A program made the position numbers and the translations under genes. Under the pieces are notes generated by a model, which was not told where the DNA came from, made no database searches, and saw only the letters and a list, made by a program, of their open reading frames with translations. 64,000 nt of DNA from Polynucleobacter arcticus (GTDB lineage Bacteria > Pseudomonadota > Gammaproteobacteria > Burkholderiales > Burkholderiaceae), in assembly GCF_013307205.1 (NCBI RefSeq), contig NZ_CP028940.1:1-64000 (forward strand), in the 5' to 3' direction. Shown piece by piece: positions 47,761-58,708 of this stretch. Positions within the stretch are counted from its first letter, which is position 1; every line of letters begins with the position of its first letter.

Positions 47761-49863
47761 GTGGCACGTAAAACCCCTATCGACAAATACCGCAATATCG
47801 GTATTTCTGCGCACATTGACGCAGGTAAAACAACAACAACAGAACGCGTTTTGTTCTACACCGGTGTTAATCACAAAATTGGTGAAGTGCATGATGGCGC
47901 TGCAACCATGGACTGGATGGAGCAAGAGCAAGAGCGTGGTATCACGATTACTTCCGCTGCAACCACTACATTCTGGAAGGGAATGGCTGGTAATTTCCCT
48001 GAGCACCGTATTAATATTATTGATACCCCAGGGCACGTAGACTTTACTATTGAAGTTGAGCGTTCAATGCGCGTTCTTGATGGCGCTTGCATGGTTTACT
48101 GTGCAGTAGGCGGCGTGCAGCCACAATCTGAAACTGTTTGGCGTCAAGCAAACAAGTATAAAGTTCCACGTTTAGCGTTTGTAAATAAGATGGACCGTAC
48201 TGGCGCCAACTTCTTCAAGGTCTATGACCAGATGAAGTTACGTTTGAAGGCAAATCCTATCTTGATCCAAATTCCAATCGGCGCAGAAGAAAACTTCAAA
48301 GGCGTTGTGGATTTGGTCAAGATGAAGGCCATCTATTGGGATGAGGCTTCACAAGGTACTAAATTTAGCTACGAAGATATTCCTGCAGAGCTACAAGCAT
48401 CTGCTGATGAGTGGCGCGAGAAGATGGTTGAAGCGGCTGCAGAAAGCTCAGAAGAATTGATGGAGAAGTATCTCAGTGGCGAAGCGCTCACCGAAGAAGA
48501 AATTAAAGCAGCATTGCGTCAACGCACGATTGCTAACGAAATCATTCCAATGATGTGCGGAACCGCTTTTAAAAACAAAGGCGTTCAGGCAATGTTGGAT
48601 GCTGTAGTTGAGTTGCTTCCATCCCCATTAGATGTCCCACCAGTTCCTTGCGAACTGGAAGACGGAACACCCACAACGCGTGAAGCTTCCGATAAGGAAA
48701 AATTCTCTGCATTGGCATTTAAGATCATGACTGATCCATTTGTTGGACAGCTTATTTTCTTCCGTGTTTATTCGGGTGTAATGAAGTCTGGAGACACAAT
48801 CTATAACCCAATCAAGGGCAAGAAAGAGCGCGTTGGACGTTTGTTGCAGATGCATGCAAACCAACGTGAAGAAATTAAAGAAGTCTACGCAGGTGATATC
48901 GCTGCTGCAGTTGGTCTGAAAGACGCAACTACAGGTGAAACATTATGTGATCCAGATAGCATTGTTATTTTGGAGCGCATGGTATTTCCAGAGCCAGTGA
49001 TTTCACAAGCTGTTGAGCCAAAGACCAAACCAGACCAAGAAAAAATGGGTCTTGCTTTGAATCGTTTGGCACAAGAAGATCCGTCATTCCGCGTGAAGAC
49101 TGATGAAGAATCAGGCCAAACAATTATTTCCGGAATGGGCGAGCTCCACTTGGAAATTTTGGTCGATCGTATGCGTCGCGAGTTTGGTGTTGAAGCAACC
49201 GTTGGTAAGCCACAAGTTGCCTATCGCGAAACAATCCGCAAGGTTTGCGAAGAGATCGAAGGCAAGTTCGTAAAGCAATCTGGTGGTCGCGGTCAGTATG
49301 GCCACGTAGTATTGAAATTAGAGCCACAAGCTCCAGGCAAAGGTTTTGAATTCATTGACGCTATTAAAGGTGGTGTGGTTCCTCGCGAATACATCCCTGC
49401 AGTAGAAAAAGGAATTCGTGAAACGTTGAACTCCGGTATTTTGGCTGGTTATCCAGTTGTGGACGTGAAGGCAACATTGTTCTTTGGTTCATACCATGAC
49501 GTTGACTCCAACGAAAACGCATTTAAGATGGCGGGTTCAATGGCATTCAAAGACGGTATGCGCAAAGCGGCTCCAGTATTGCTAGAGCCAATGATGGCCG
49601 TTGAAGTTGAAACACCAGAAGATTTCATGGGTAACGTAATGGGTGATCTCTCATCCCGTCGCGGTATTTTGCAGGGTATGGATGACATTCCAGGGGGCGG
49701 TAAGATCGTTCGTGCTGAAGTGCCATTGGCAGAGATGTTTGGTTACTCGACTGGCTTGCGCTCGTTGACCCAAGGTCGCGCTACCTACACCATGGAATTT
49801 AAGCATTATTCCGAAGCACCTAAGAACGTTGCTGAAGCAGTTATGGCTGCTAAAGCGAAGTAA
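47761..49863 (+). CDS. fusA: Elongation factor G
   Basis: EF-G is the translocase. The 700-residue protein begins at GTG 47761 with AAGGTACC-like upstream sequence, and shows [17 protein letters not shown] (G1), DTPGHVDF (G3), [10 protein letters not shown] (G4) and the five-domain length (704 in E. coli). The C-terminal domain includes [20 protein letters not shown]. It is followed by tufB with a DnaA box between them. Confidence 0.98.
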   Translation: MARKTPIDKYRNIGISAHIDAGKTTTTERVLFYTGVNHKIGEVHDGAATMDWMEQEQERGITITSAATTTFWKGMAGNFPEHRINIIDTPGHVDFTIEVERSMRVLDGACMVYCAVGGVQPQSETVWRQANKYKVPRLAFVNKMDRTGANFFKVYDQMKLRLKANPILIQIPIGAEENFKGVVDLVKMKAIYWDEASQGTKFSYEDIPAELQASADEWREKMVEAAAESSEELMEKYLSGEALTEEEIKAALRQRTIANEIIPMMCGTAFKNKGVQAMLDAVVELLPSPLDVPPVPCELEDGTPTTREASDKEKFSALAFKIMTDPFVGQLIFFRVYSGVMKSGDTIYNPIKGKKERVGRLLQMHANQREEIKEVYAGDIAAAVGLKDATTGETLCDPDSIVILERMVFPEPVISQAVEPKTKPDQEKMGLALNRLAQEDPSFRVKTDEESGQTIISGMGELHLEILVDRMRREFGVEATVGKPQVAYRETIRKVCEEIEGKFVKQSGGRGQYGHVVLKLEPQAPGKGFEFIDAIKGGVVPREYIPAVEKGIRETLNSGILAGYPVVDVKATLFFGSYHDVDSNENAFKMAGSMAFKDGMRKAAPVLLEPMMAVEVETPEDFMGNVMGDLSSRRGILQGMDDIPGGGKIVRAEVPLAEMFGYSTGLRSLTQGRATYTMEFKHYSEAPKNVAEAVMAAKAK

Positions 49864-49864
49864 T

Positions 49865-49873
49865 TTATCCACA
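49865..49873 (+). other. Consensus DnaA box between fusA and tufB
   Basis: TTATCCACA is a perfect DnaA box, two bases after the fusA stop and about 40 bases before tufB. Confidence 0.7.
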
Positions 49874-49913
49874 TTATTTTGATTATTGACTAGCTAAGAA
49901 GGCAGACAAAAAA

Positions 49914-51104
49914 ATGGCAAAAGAAAAGTTTGAGCGGACAAAACCGCACGTAAACGTTGGCACCATTGGTCACGTTGACCACGGTAAAACCACATTGACA
50001 GCAGCAATTGCAACCGTGCTCTCAAAAGCATTTGGTGGCGAAGCAAAAGCATACGATCAAATCGATGCTGCTCCAGAAGAAAAAGCACGCGGTATTACGA
50101 TTAATACAGCACACGTTGAATATGAGACAGCCAATCGTCACTATGCACACGTAGATTGCCCAGGACATGCTGACTATGTTAAGAACATGATTACTGGTGC
50201 TGCTCAGATGGACGGCGCAATTTTAGTTTGCTCTGCAGCTGACGGCCCAATGCCACAAACTCGTGAGCACATCCTCTTGGCACGCCAAGTTGGTGTTCCA
50301 TACATCATCGTATTTTTAAATAAGTGCGATATGGTTGATGACGCTGAGTTGTTAGAACTCGTAGAAATGGAAGTTCGTGAGCTTTTATCTAAGTATGACT
50401 TCCCAGGTGATGACACACCAATCGTTCAAGGTTCTGCTAAGTTAGCTCTTGAGGGTGACGAAGGCCCATTGGGTAAAGAAGCCATCATGAAATTGGCCGA
50501 TGCTTTAGATACTTATATCCCAACTCCAGAGCGTGCTGTTGATGGCGCGTTCTTGATGCCAGTAGAAGATGTGTTCTCTATCTCCGGTCGCGGTACTGTA
50601 GTAACAGGCCGTATCGAGCGCGGTATTGTTAAAGTCGGCGAAGAGATCGAAATTATCGGTATCAAGCCAACGATCAAGACAACTTGTACTGGTGTTGAAA
50701 TGTTCCGTAAATTGCTCGACCAAGGTCAAGCAGGCGATAACGTTGGTATCTTGTTACGCGGTACAAAACGTGAAGAAGTTGAGCGCGGCCAAGTATTGGC
50801 TAAGCCAGGTTCAATCACCCCACATACTCACTTTACAGCCGAGGTTTATATCTTGGGTAAAGATGAAGGTGGTCGTCATACTCCATTCTTTAACAACTAT
50901 CGTCCACAGTTTTACTTCCGCACAACGGACGTAACTGGTTCAATCGAGTTGCCAAAAGACAAAGAAATGGTGATGCCTGGTGATAACGTCACGATTACCG
51001 TAAAACTCATCGCGCCAATCGCGATGGAAGAAGGTTTACGTTTTGCGATCCGTGAAGGTGGCCGTACTGTTGGCGCCGGTGTGGTTGCAAAGATTTTGGC
51101 TTAA
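49914..51104 (+). CDS. tufB: Elongation factor Tu (second copy)
   Basis: This 396-residue EF-Tu has the same sequence as the copy at 33127. The identity also includes the 15 bases before the ATG and the TAATAG after it, and ends there (about 49899-51107). Flanks differ, which suggests gene conversion within the coding region. It is the last gene of the str operon; rpsJ of the S10 operon starts 110 bases later. Confidence 0.98.
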   Translation: MAKEKFERTKPHVNVGTIGHVDHGKTTLTAAIATVLSKAFGGEAKAYDQIDAAPEEKARGITINTAHVEYETANRHYAHVDCPGHADYVKNMITGAAQMDGAILVCSAADGPMPQTREHILLARQVGVPYIIVFLNKCDMVDDAELLELVEMEVRELLSKYDFPGDDTPIVQGSAKLALEGDEGPLGKEAIMKLADALDTYIPTPERAVDGAFLMPVEDVFSISGRGTVVTGRIERGIVKVGEEIEIIGIKPTIKTTCTGVEMFRKLLDQGQAGDNVGILLRGTKREEVERGQVLAKPGSITPHTHFTAEVYILGKDEGGRHTPFFNNYRPQFYFRTTDVTGSIELPKDKEMVMPGDNVTITVKLIAPIAMEEGLRFAIREGGRTVGAGVVAKILA

Positions 51105-51134
51105 TAGCAGTAAATTATTTAGCGTTTTGCTAAC

Positions 51135-51163
51135 CGGTGACGTCTGTGCTGCAGATGTCACCG
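51135..51163 (+). other. Hairpin between tufB and rpsJ
   Basis: CGGTGACGTCTG (51135-51146) pairs with CAGATGTCACCG (51152-51163) with one G-U pair and a short loop. No T run follows. It may end the str message or be part of the S10 leader. Confidence 0.6.
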
Positions 51164-51214
51164 TGCTCTTTAGAAACATAATGCGGCAGCACCGCAACGC
51201 TCTTTGGAATTAAT

Positions 51215-51526
51215 ATGCAAAACCAAAAAATCCGTATTCGTCTTAAAGCATTTGATTACCGTTTGATCGACCAGTCTGCGGCTGAAATCGTTGATACAGC
51301 CAAGCGAACTGGTGCAGTTGTTAAGGGTCCAGTACCTTTGCCAACACGTATTGAGCGTTTTGATATTCTGCGTTCACCACACGTTAACAAGACTTCACGT
51401 GACCAGTTAGAGATTCGTACCCATCTGCGTTTGATGGATATCGTTGATCCTACAGAGAAAACTGTTGATGCCTTGATGAAATTAGACCTCCCAGCAGGTG
51501 TGGATGTCGAAATTAAGTTGCAGTAA
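51215..51526 (+). CDS. rpsJ: 30S ribosomal protein S10
   Basis: S10 is a 30S head protein and also the NusE transcription antitermination factor. The 103-residue protein has [22 protein letters not shown] and [22 protein letters not shown], exactly the E. coli length. A 197-base gap with a possible promoter separates it from rplC. Confidence 0.98.
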   Translation: MQNQKIRIRLKAFDYRLIDQSAAEIVDTAKRTGAVVKGPVPLPTRIERFDILRSPHVNKTSRDQLEIRTHLRLMDIVDPTEKTVDALMKLDLPAGVDVEIKLQ

Positions 51527-51549
51527 TTCAGTATTTTTAGTCTTAGCAC

Positions 51550-51578
51550 TTGCCAAGACTGACCTTTCGGGATAGAAT
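51550..51578 (+). promoter_or_regulatory. Candidate promoter between rpsJ and rplC
   Basis: TTGCCA (51550-51555) lies 17 bases before TAGAAT (51573-51578). It could start a transcript for rplC onward, separate from rpsJ. Confidence 0.55.
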
Positions 51579-51690
51579 CTAAGGCTTCGCTCAATTATTT
51601 GGGCGAATATTCAGGTTTTATCAGCATTAAAAACGTTGTAACTTATTGATTTAGAAGTACTTTTACTTGTAAATCACTTAAATTAATTTT

Positions 51691-51710
51691 GCCGACCAAT
51701 CGAAGTCGGC
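51691..51710 (+). other. Hairpin just before the rplC ribosome site
   Basis: GCCGAC (51691-51696) pairs with GTCGGC (51705-51710) with an 8-base loop. It is two bases before GGAG of rplC, so it could affect translation. Confidence 0.45.
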
Positions 51711-51723
51711 GTGGAGCATGAAT

Positions 51724-52380
51724 ATGAGCTTAGGCTTAATCGGTCGCAAGATCGGCATGACCCGTCTATTTACGGACGAAGGGGAAGCAATTCCTGTCAC
51801 CGTAATTGACGTGAGCGACAACAGAATCGCTCAAATCAAGACCCAGGCAACTGATGGCTATGATGCTATCCAGTTGGCACATGGCACACGTAGAGCTACT
51901 CGAGTTACCAAAGCAATGGCTGGTCACTTCGCTAAAGCGGGTGTGATGGCTGGTAATGGTCTCAACGAATTTCATATAGACGCAGCAAAAATCGCTGAAA
52001 TGGCGCCAGGACAAGTAATTCCTGCTGACACTGCATTTGCTGCTGGCCAAAAAGTGGACGTACAAGGTGTAACGATTGGTAAAGGCTACGCCGGTACCAT
52101 TAAGCGCCATCACTTCGCTTCAGGTCGCGCGTCACACGGTAACTCACGTTCACATAACGTGCCAGGTTCTATCGGTATGGCGCAAGATCCAGGTCGTGTT
52201 TTCCCAGGTAAGCGCATGACAGGCCACCTTGGTGATGAAACTCGCACCGTACAAAATTTAGTCATCGCACGCATTGATGCAGAACGCAATCTCATCATGG
52301 TTAAAGGCGCTATTCCAGGTGCCCCAGGCGGTAAAGTGATTGTTACTCCAGCGGTGAAGACACCGTTGAAGAAGAAATAA
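51724..52380 (+). CDS. rplC: 50S ribosomal protein L3
   Basis: L3 is an early assembly protein near the peptidyl transferase centre. I chose the ATG at 51724 ([16 protein letters not shown]) over the one at 51718, because GGAG at 51713-51716 is 7 bases from it but only one base from the earlier ATG. The product is 218 residues (209 in E. coli), and [20 protein letters not shown] is conserved. Confidence 0.97.
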   Translation: MSLGLIGRKIGMTRLFTDEGEAIPVTVIDVSDNRIAQIKTQATDGYDAIQLAHGTRRATRVTKAMAGHFAKAGVMAGNGLNEFHIDAAKIAEMAPGQVIPADTAFAAGQKVDVQGVTIGKGYAGTIKRHHFASGRASHGNSRSHNVPGSIGMAQDPGRVFPGKRMTGHLGDETRTVQNLVIARIDAERNLIMVKGAIPGAPGGKVIVTPAVKTPLKKK

Positions 52381-52391
52381 GGAGAGCGAAT

Positions 52392-53012
52392 ATGGAACTT
52401 AAGCTTCTCCAAGATAACGGAACTTTAGGCGCAGGCATCCAAGCCTCACCAGAAGTGTTCGAGCGCGAATATAACGAAGCATTGGTACACCAAGTTGTTG
52501 TGGCTTACCAAGCAAATGCACGTAGCGGTAACCGTGCACAAAAAGACCGTGAGCAAGTTAAGCACACAACCAAAAAACCTTGGCGTCAAAAAGGTACTGG
52601 TCGTGCACGTGCTGGTATGAGCTCTTCCCCGCTGTGGCGTGGAGGTGGCCGTATATTCCCGAATTCACCTGAAGAAAATTTCAGCCAAAAAGTAAACAAG
52701 AAAATGTACCGCGCTGGCATGAGATCTATTTTGTCTCAGTTAGCTCGCGAAGGTCGTTTGAATGTTGTTGACCAATTTACTCTTGATGCTCCAAAGACCA
52801 AAGTTTTAGCTGACAAAGTTAAGGCAATGGGCTTGGATTCAGTCTTGATCATCGTAGATCAGGTTAGCGAGAATTTGTACTTGGCATCACGCAACTTGCA
52901 TAAGGTTGCTGTATGTGAGCCACAGCACGCTGATCCATTAGCTTTGGTTCAATACAAGAAAGTATTGGTAAGCAAAGCAGCGATCGCAAAAATTGAGGAG
53001 TTGCTGAAATGA
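52392..53012 (+). CDS. rplD: 50S ribosomal protein L4
   Basis: L4 lines the peptide exit tunnel and in E. coli represses the S10 operon. The 206-residue protein has [20 protein letters not shown], the conserved tunnel loop. It ends with an ATGA overlap of four bases with rplW. GGAGAG precedes the ATG. Confidence 0.98.
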   Translation: MELKLLQDNGTLGAGIQASPEVFEREYNEALVHQVVVAYQANARSGNRAQKDREQVKHTTKKPWRQKGTGRARAGMSSSPLWRGGGRIFPNSPEENFSQKVNKKMYRAGMRSILSQLAREGRLNVVDQFTLDAPKTKVLADKVKAMGLDSVLIIVDQVSENLYLASRNLHKVAVCEPQHADPLALVQYKKVLVSKAAIAKIEELLK

Positions 53013-53323
53013 GCCAAGTCCGTAAAAACGATCACAGCTTGATGAAGGTTCTACTTGGACCAGTGATTTCTGAAAAAGCCACCATGGTTGCAGAGAAAAA
53101 CGAACAAGTAGTATTTCAAGTTACACGCGACGCCAATAAGAGCGATGTGAAACAAGCAGTCGAGTTGCTCTTTAAAGTGCAAGTTGACTCTGTTCAAATC
53201 GTGAATCAAAAGGGTAAGCCTAAGCGCTATGGCCGTTTTGAAGGTCGTCGTGATCACACTAAGAAGGCCTACGTTAGCTTGAAGCCAGGTCAAGAAATTA
53301 ACTTTGAAGCGGAGGCGAATTAA
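53009..53323 (+). CDS. rplW: 50S ribosomal protein L23
   Basis: L23 is at the tunnel exit, where it contacts trigger factor and SRP. The 104-residue protein starts inside the rplD stop (ATGA). [20 protein letters not shown] and [20 protein letters not shown] are the family motifs. rplB starts two bases after its stop. Confidence 0.97.
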   Translation: MSQVRKNDHSLMKVLLGPVISEKATMVAEKNEQVVFQVTRDANKSDVKQAVELLFKVQVDSVQIVNQKGKPKRYGRFEGRRDHTKKAYVSLKPGQEINFEAEAN

Positions 53324-53325
53324 TC

Positions 53326-54156
53326 ATGCCTTTGATGAAAACAAAACCGACCTCACCAGGTCGTCGCTCAATGGTCAAGGTGGTCAATCCTGACCTGCAT
53401 AAAGGTAAACCTTTTGCAGCGTTGGTAGAGCCACAGTTCCAAAAAGCAGGTCGTAACAATAATGGTCACATCACTACCCGTCATAAAGGTGGTGGTCATA
53501 AGCATCACTATCGCGTTGTGGATTTCAAGCGCAATGATAAAGATGGTATTCCAGCAAAAGTAGAGCGCTTGGAATACGATCCGAACCGCAGTGCAAATAT
53601 TGCATTGATCGTGTTTGTGGATGGTGAGCGTCGCTATATTCTTGCTGCAAAAGGCATGACAGTGGGTCAGGCGTTGATGAGTGGCTCAGAGGCCCCCATC
53701 AAGTCTGGTAACAATTTGCCTATTCGTAACATTCCAGTTGGTAGCACGATTCACTGTGTAGAAATGTTGCCAGGTAAAGGTGCTCAAATCGCACGTTCCG
53801 CTGGTGGTTCCGCAGTGCTGTTGGCTCGTGAAGGTGTATACGCTCAGGTGCGTTTGCGCTCCGGTGAAGTACGTCGTATTTTGATCGATTGCCGTGCCAC
53901 TATTGGTGAAGTTGGTAATGAAGAGCACAGCTTACGCGTTATCGGTAAAGCTGGTGCAAATCGCTGGCGTGGTATTCGCCCAACCGTTCGCGGTGTGGCA
54001 ATGAACCCAGTAGATCACCCACACGGTGGTGGTGAAGGTAGAACTGGCGAAGGCCGTGTACCTGTATCCCCATGGGGCACACCAACCAAAGGTTATCGTA
54101 CACGTCGCAATAAGCGTACAACTTCGATGATCGTTCAACGTCGTCAAAAACGTTAA
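53326..54156 (+). CDS. rplB: 50S ribosomal protein L2
   Basis: L2 is one of the most conserved ribosomal proteins and is needed for subunit association and peptidyl transfer. The 276-residue protein has the catalytically important His region [17 protein letters not shown] near residue 230, and ends [17 protein letters not shown] with RRQKR. Length is 273 in E. coli. Confidence 0.98.
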   Translation: MPLMKTKPTSPGRRSMVKVVNPDLHKGKPFAALVEPQFQKAGRNNNGHITTRHKGGGHKHHYRVVDFKRNDKDGIPAKVERLEYDPNRSANIALIVFVDGERRYILAAKGMTVGQALMSGSEAPIKSGNNLPIRNIPVGSTIHCVEMLPGKGAQIARSAGGSAVLLAREGVYAQVRLRSGEVRRILIDCRATIGEVGNEEHSLRVIGKAGANRWRGIRPTVRGVAMNPVDHPHGGGEGRTGEGRVPVSPWGTPTKGYRTRRNKRTTSMIVQRRQKR

Positions 54157-54175
54157 GCGATAAGGATAAATAGAT

Positions 54176-54454
54176 ATGACACGTTCAGCTAAAAAAGGCC
54201 CATTTTGCGACGCCAGCTTAGTAAAAAAAGTTGAGGTTGCACAAGCCAACAAAGACAAAAAGCCGATCAAAACATGGTCACGCCGTTCAACAATCCTCCC
54301 AGACTTCATTGGTCTGACGATTGCTGTACATAACGGTCGTCAGCACGTTCCGGTATATGTATCAGAAAACATGGTGGGTCATAAGTTAGGCGAATTTGCC
54401 TTGACCCGTACTTTCAAAGGTCACGCTGCTGACAAGAAAGTAACGAAGAAGTAA
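54176..54454 (+). CDS. rpsS: 30S ribosomal protein S19
   Basis: S19 is part of the 30S head and contacts the A-site tRNA. The 92-residue protein begins [19 protein letters not shown] and has [20 protein letters not shown], exactly the E. coli length. It starts 19 bases after rplB. Confidence 0.98.
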   Translation: MTRSAKKGPFCDASLVKKVEVAQANKDKKPIKTWSRRSTILPDFIGLTIAVHNGRQHVPVYVSENMVGHKLGEFALTRTFKGHAADKKVTKK

Positions 54455-54464
54455 GGGGATGATG

Positions 54465-54794
54465 ATGGAAGTTAAAGCTATTCACAAGGGCGCCCGCATT
54501 TCTGCGCAAAAGACACGTTTGGTCGCAGACCAGATCCGTGGTTTGCCGATTGCTCGCGCAATGAACATTTTGAATTTCAGCCCCAAGAAAGCTGCCTTCA
54601 TTGTGAAAAAAGTTGTTGAGTCCGCAATGGCCAACGCTGAACACAATAAGGGCGCTGACATTGATGAGCTCAAGGTATCAACAATTATTGTTGATAAAGG
54701 TACTTCCTTGAAGCGCTTCACAGCACGCGCTAAGGGTCGTGGCAATCAAATCGAAAAACAAACATGTCACATTACCGTGACCTTGAGTAACTAA
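54465..54794 (+). CDS. rplV: 50S ribosomal protein L22
   Basis: L22 lines the exit tunnel opposite L4. Three in-frame ATGs are present (54459, 54462, 54465). AAGGGG at 54453-54458 is too close for the first, so I chose 54465 ([20 protein letters not shown]), giving 109 residues (110 in E. coli). The start could also be 54462. Confidence 0.94.
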   Translation: MEVKAIHKGARISAQKTRLVADQIRGLPIARAMNILNFSPKKAAFIVKKVVESAMANAEHNKGADIDELKVSTIIVDKGTSLKRFTARAKGRGNQIEKQTCHITVTLSN

Positions 54795-54802
54795 GGGAAG
54801 AT

Positions 54803-55624
54803 ATGGGACAAAAGATAAACCCAACCGGATTCCGACTCTCGGTAACGAAGAACTGGACATCAAAGTGGTATGCAAACAATACTGACTTTGCGAAGATGTT
54901 GAAAGAGGACGTAGATGTCCGCATCTACCTCAAGAAGAAGTTGAAGAATGCATCCGTAAGTAAAGTGATTATTGAGCGTCCTGCAAAGAACGCACGCATC
55001 ACTATTTACAGCTCACGTCCAGGTGTCGTGATCGGTAAAAAAGGTGAAGATATTGAAGTTCTCCGTCGCGAACTCCAGAAGCGTATGGGCGTTCCAGTCC
55101 ATGTGAACATCGAAGAAATTCGTAAGCCTGAAGTTGATGCTCAATTGATTGCTGACTCTATTACTCAGCAGCTCGAGAAGCGCATCATGTTCCGTCGTGC
55201 AATGAAGCGTGCAATGCAAAATGCAATGCGCCTTGGTGCGCAAGGAATCAAGATCATGTCTTCTGGTCGTTTGAACGGTGCTGAAATTGCACGTCGCGAA
55301 TGGTACCGTGAAGGTCGTGTTCCACTTCATACATTGAAGGCTGATATTGATTACGCAACTTCAGAAGCGGAAACAACATACGGCATCATCGGCGTAAAAG
55401 TATGGGTTTACAAAGGCGATACATTAGGCCGCGGTGCAGATGCTCCAGCAGTAACAGCAGAGCCAGCAGCTGAAGAGAAAAAGCCACGTCGCGCACCAGC
55501 TAAAACAACCGCACGCAAACCAGCAGCTGACAGCAAGCCATTAGTTGCTGCTAAGCCAGCAGTCAAGCGTGCACCGAAAGCCGTTGAAGCCGTTAGTGCC
55601 GAAGCGCAGAAGTCAGGAGAGTAA
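54803..55624 (+). CDS. rpsC: 30S ribosomal protein S3
   Basis: S3 is at the mRNA entry site and has helicase-like activity with S4. The 273-residue protein has [20 protein letters not shown] at the start and a KH domain with [18 protein letters not shown]. About 55 residues at the C-terminus are an Ala/Lys/Pro-rich tail, so it is longer than E. coli (233). It is followed by rplP after 2 bases. Confidence 0.97.
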   Translation: MGQKINPTGFRLSVTKNWTSKWYANNTDFAKMLKEDVDVRIYLKKKLKNASVSKVIIERPAKNARITIYSSRPGVVIGKKGEDIEVLRRELQKRMGVPVHVNIEEIRKPEVDAQLIADSITQQLEKRIMFRRAMKRAMQNAMRLGAQGIKIMSSGRLNGAEIARREWYREGRVPLHTLKADIDYATSEAETTYGIIGVKVWVYKGDTLGRGADAPAVTAEPAAEEKKPRRAPAKTTARKPAADSKPLVAAKPAVKRAPKAVEAVSAEAQKSGE

Positions 55625-55626
55625 GC

Positions 55627-56040
55627 ATGCTACAACCAAAGCGTCGTAAGTATCGCAAGGAACAAAAGGGACGTAACACTGGCGTGGCAACACGCGGTAG
55701 TTCAGTAGCCTTTGGTGACTTTGGATTGAAAGCTATTGGTCGCGGTCGTTTGACTGCACGTCAGATTGAATCTGCTCGTCGCGCGATGACCCGTCACATT
55801 AAGCGTGGTGGTCGTATCTGGATCCGTATTTTCCCAGACAAGCCAATTTCACAAAAGCCAGCTGAAGTACGTATGGGTAACGGTAAAGGTAATCCAGAGT
55901 ATTACGTAGCAGAAATTCAACCAGGCAAGATTTTGTACGAGATGGATGGAGTGGATGAAACATTGGCGCGCGAAGCTTTCAAGCTTGCTGCTGCTAAGTT
56001 GCCATTGCAAACCACTTTCGTGATTCGCCACTTAGGTTGA
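55627..56040 (+). CDS. rplP: 50S ribosomal protein L16
   Basis: L16 is needed for A-site tRNA binding. The 137-residue protein begins [19 protein letters not shown] and has [39 protein letters not shown] sequence. It overlaps nothing; the L29 start follows 14 bases later. Confidence 0.98.
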   Translation: MLQPKRRKYRKEQKGRNTGVATRGSSVAFGDFGLKAIGRGRLTARQIESARRAMTRHIKRGGRIWIRIFPDKPISQKPAEVRMGNGKGNPEYYVAEIQPGKILYEMDGVDETLAREAFKLAAAKLPLQTTFVIRHLG

Positions 56041-56054
56041 TCGGGATAAAGATT

Positions 56055-56249
56055 ATGAAAAAGACAGAATTAGCATCCAAAGATCTGGTTGCCTTGAACG
56101 CAGAATTAACAGAGCTCTTGAAGACTAGCTTTAAGCTCCGTATGCAAAAAGGCACCCAGCAACTCACTAATACCAGCCAATTGGGTAAGACTAAGCGTGA
56201 AATTGCTCGCGTAAAGACTTTTATTACTCAAAAAACTGCACAGAAATAA
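56055..56249 (+). CDS. rpmC: 50S ribosomal protein L29
   Basis: L29 lies near the exit tunnel. I chose the ATG at 56055 ([18 protein letters not shown]), because GGGATAAAG precedes it and the earlier TTG frame adds only MIGIKI. The 64-residue product (63 in E. coli) has the typical [13 protein letters not shown] end. rpsQ follows after 12 bases. Confidence 0.95.
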   Translation: MKKTELASKDLVALNAELTELLKTSFKLRMQKGTQQLTNTSQLGKTKREIARVKTFITQKTAQK

Positions 56250-56261
56250 GGAAAAAGGGAT

Positions 56262-56531
56262 ATGACAGAATTATCTAAACCCTTGCGCCGCACCCTCGTG
56301 GGTCGTGTCGTTAGCGATAAAATGCAAAAAACTGTGACTGTGCTAGTTGAGCGCCAAGTTAAACATGCGCTTTATGGCAAATATGTAGGACAGTCCAAAA
56401 AATACCATGCTCATGACGAAGCTGGTCAATACAAGATGGGTGATACCGTTGAAATTGCTGAATCTAGACCAATTTCACGTACTAAATCTTGGGTTGTAAC
56501 CCGTTTAGTGCAAGAGTCCAAAGGTATTTAA
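56262..56531 (+). CDS. rpsQ: 30S ribosomal protein S17
   Basis: S17 binds the 5' domain of 16S rRNA. The 89-residue protein has [21 protein letters not shown] and [21 protein letters not shown], the OB-fold signatures. Length is 84 in E. coli. It is the last gene of the S10 set. Confidence 0.97.
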   Translation: MTELSKPLRRTLVGRVVSDKMQKTVTVLVERQVKHALYGKYVGQSKKYHAHDEAGQYKMGDTVEIAESRPISRTKSWVVTRLVQESKGI

Positions 56532-56541
56532 AGAAATATTA

Positions 56542-56573
56542 AGAGATTTGGTGATATTTCTTGCCAAATCTCT
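56542..56573 (+). other. Hairpin after rpsQ
   Basis: AGAGATTTGG (56542-56551) pairs with CCAAATCTCT (56564-56573) with a 12-base loop. It is 10 base pairs, followed by TAATTT. It may be a weak S10 operon terminator. It overlaps the -35 box of the candidate spc promoter. Confidence 0.5.
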
Positions 56574-56590
56574 AATTTACGTAGTATGAT
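56561..56590 (+). promoter_or_regulatory. Candidate spc operon promoter
   Basis: TTGCCA (56561-56566) lies 18 bases before TATGAT (56585-56590). It is positioned to transcribe rplN onward; a leader of about 120 bases would precede rplN. Confidence 0.6.
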
Positions 56591-56595
56591 AGTCG

Positions 56596-56632
56596 GCTTC
56601 TCTAGTTTTATTGAGAGAAGCAGTGTTTTTTC
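56596..56632 (+). other. Terminator-like hairpin in the spc leader
   Basis: GCTTCTCT (56596-56603) pairs with AGAGAAGC (56614-56621) and is followed by AGTGTTTTTTC. It lies just after the candidate spc promoter, so it could attenuate spc transcription. Confidence 0.5.
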
Positions 56633-56717
56633 ATTAATTCCGGGCTTTAGCTTTCGTTAGGGCCCCTAGACGGAACCAAGACTGTTTGCCTTTGGCTAAC
56701 AAGTTGGGGATTAGAAA

Positions 56718-57086
56718 ATGATTCAGACCGAAAGTAGATTACAGGTCGCCGATAATACTGGCGCCAGTGAAGTTTTGTGCATCAAGGTATTGGGCGGCTC
56801 TAAGCGTCGTTATGCCAGTATCGGAGATGTCATTAAGGTGACTGTAAAGTCAGCCGCTCCACGTGGCCGTGTAAAAAAAGGTGATATTTATAACGCCGTA
56901 GTAGTGAGAACTGCTAAGGGTGTACGCCGTCCAGATGGTTCATTGATTAAGTTCGATGGCAACGCTGCGGTATTGCTCAACGCGAAGTTAGAGCCAATTG
57001 GCACACGTATCTTTGGACCAGTGACGCGCGAGTTGCGTACTGAGAAGTTCATGAAGATCGTTTCTCTCGCCCCCGAAGTTATTTAA
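56718..57086 (+). CDS. rplN: 50S ribosomal protein L14
   Basis: L14 is at the subunit interface. The 122-residue protein begins [20 protein letters not shown], the family signature. GGGATTAG precedes the ATG. It is the first gene of the spc set and is followed by rplX after 9 bases. Confidence 0.98.
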   Translation: MIQTESRLQVADNTGASEVLCIKVLGGSKRRYASIGDVIKVTVKSAAPRGRVKKGDIYNAVVVRTAKGVRRPDGSLIKFDGNAAVLLNAKLEPIGTRIFGPVTRELRTEKFMKIVSLAPEVI

Positions 57087-57095
57087 GAGGCCGAT

Positions 57096-57404
57096 ATGAA
57101 AAAGATTCGTAAAGGTGATTCAGTAATTCTGTTGACTGGCCGCGATAAGGGCAAGCAAGGAACAGTGACTGCCGTTCTCGAGAACAAATTAGTGATCGAA
57201 GGCGTCAATATTTATAAAAAGAGCGTTAAGCCAAATCCAGCAGCCGGTGTTACTGGCGGCATGATTGACAAGACGATGCCTGTTCACATTTCTAATGTGG
57301 CTGTGGTTGACGGTAACGGCAAACCCTCACGTGTTGGTATCAAACTCGTGGATGGTAAGAAGCAACGTTTCCTCAAAACCACTGGCGCAACATTAAGCGC
57401 ATAA
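57096..57404 (+). CDS. rplX: 50S ribosomal protein L24
   Basis: L24 is an assembly initiator with a KOW motif ([21 protein letters not shown]). The 102-residue protein has the usual length (104 in E. coli). It is 9 bases after rplN. Confidence 0.97.
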   Translation: MKKIRKGDSVILLTGRDKGKQGTVTAVLENKLVIEGVNIYKKSVKPNPAAGVTGGMIDKTMPVHISNVAVVDGNGKPSRVGIKLVDGKKQRFLKTTGATLSA

Positions 57405-57420
57405 GGGGCACGGAGAAATT

Positions 57421-57963
57421 ATGAGCACACGTTTTCAAGAACACTATCAAGCTAAAGTTGTTGCTGATTTGATCGCCAAGTTTGGTTACAAGTCAGTAAT
57501 GGAAGTTCCACGCATCACTAAGGTAACCCTGAACATGGGCTTGGGCGATGCAGTGAACGATAAGAAAATTATCGAAAATGCAGTTGGTGATTTGACTAAA
57601 GTAGCAGGTCAAAAGCCAGTTGTAACAAAAGCAAAAAAAGCGATTGCTGGTTTCAAAATTCGTCAAGGTTATCCAATCGGTGCCATGGTGACATTGCGTG
57701 GTGCACGCATGTACGAATTTTTAGATCGTTTCGTGACTGTTGCTTTGCCACGTGTACGTGACTTCCGCGGAATTTCCGGTAAGGCATTTGATGGCCGTGG
57801 TAACTACAACATCGGCGTTAAAGAGCAAATCATTTTCCCTGAAATTGAATACGACAAGATTGATGCCCTCCGTGGTCTCAATATCAGTATTACGACGACC
57901 GCTAAGACTGACGAAGAAGCAAAAGCTTTGTTGGCAGCGTTCAAATTCCCTTTCCGCAATTAA
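57421..57963 (+). CDS. rplE: 50S ribosomal protein L5
   Basis: L5 binds 5S rRNA. The 180-residue protein has [19 protein letters not shown] and the [19 protein letters not shown] motif. Length is 179 in E. coli. It is followed by rpsN after 9 bases. Confidence 0.98.
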   Translation: MSTRFQEHYQAKVVADLIAKFGYKSVMEVPRITKVTLNMGLGDAVNDKKIIENAVGDLTKVAGQKPVVTKAKKAIAGFKIRQGYPIGAMVTLRGARMYEFLDRFVTVALPRVRDFRGISGKAFDGRGNYNIGVKEQIIFPEIEYDKIDALRGLNISITTTAKTDEEAKALLAAFKFPFRN

Positions 57964-57972
57964 GAGGCTAAC

Positions 57973-58278
57973 GTGGCAAAACTATCCCTAATTGAGCGCG
58001 AGAATAAGCGCGCAAAAACTGTAGAGAAGTACGCTGTAAAGCGTGCTGAACTCAAGGCAATCATTGCCGATCAATCGCGCAGCGATGAAGAGCGCTATGA
58101 GGCTCGCTTAAAACTACAGGCACTTCCACGTAACGCAAGCCCGATTCGTCAAAGAAATCGTTGTTCATTAACCGGTCGTCCGCGCGGTGTATTCAGCAAG
58201 TTTGGTTTAGCGCGTAGCAAAATTCGTGAAATCGCCTTTCGTGGCGAAATCCCCGGTTTAACCAAGGCCAGCTGGTAA
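57973..58278 (+). CDS. rpsN: 30S ribosomal protein S14
   Basis: S14 is a late-assembly protein of the 30S head. The 101-residue product is the long form without the zinc-binding cysteine set, as in E. coli (101). The start is GTG at 57973 ([20 protein letters not shown]) with GAGG upstream. Confidence 0.96.
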   Translation: MAKLSLIERENKRAKTVEKYAVKRAELKAIIADQSRSDEERYEARLKLQALPRNASPIRQRNRCSLTGRPRGVFSKFGLARSKIREIAFRGEIPGLTKASW

Positions 58279-58302
58279 GCGGCGAAAGAATTAGGAGAAC
58301 TC

Positions 58303-58698
58303 ATGAGTATCAGCGATCCAATCGCCGACATGTTGACAAGGATCCGCAATGCGCAAGCAGTGCAGAAACCCATAGTCTTGATGCCGTCGTCAAAAGTTAA
58401 AGTAGCTATTGCAAAAGTCTTGCAGGATGAAGGTTATATCGATAGTTTTGAAATCAAAGGTGAAGCAGCTAAGCCAGTGCTACACATTGAACTCAAATAC
58501 TATGCGGGCCGTCCTGTTATTGAGCGTATTGACCGTGTTTCCACACCAAGTCTACGTATCTACAAAGGCCGTCATGACATCCCCGAGGTGATGAATGGCT
58601 TAGGCATCGCAATTATTTCAACCCCACAAGGCGTAATGACAGATCGCAAAGCCCGTGCAAACGGCGTTGGCGGCGAAGTTATTTGCTACGTCGCGTAA
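58303..58698 (+). CDS. rpsH: 30S ribosomal protein S8
   Basis: S8 binds helix 21 of 16S rRNA and in E. coli represses the spc operon. The 131-residue protein begins [18 protein letters not shown] and has [15 protein letters not shown] at the end. AGGAG precedes the ATG. Length is 130 in E. coli. Confidence 0.98.
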   Translation: MSISDPIADMLTRIRNAQAVQKPIVLMPSSKVKVAIAKVLQDEGYIDSFEIKGEAAKPVLHIELKYYAGRPVIERIDRVSTPSLRIYKGRHDIPEVMNGLGIAIISTPQGVMTDRKARANGVGGEVICYVA

Positions 58699-58708
58699 GG
58701 AGAGAAAT

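Noticed and set aside
33127..51104. Repeated tuf copies as a mobile element
   Set aside because: The repeat is exactly the tuf gene with no inverted ends or transposase; gene conversion explains it.
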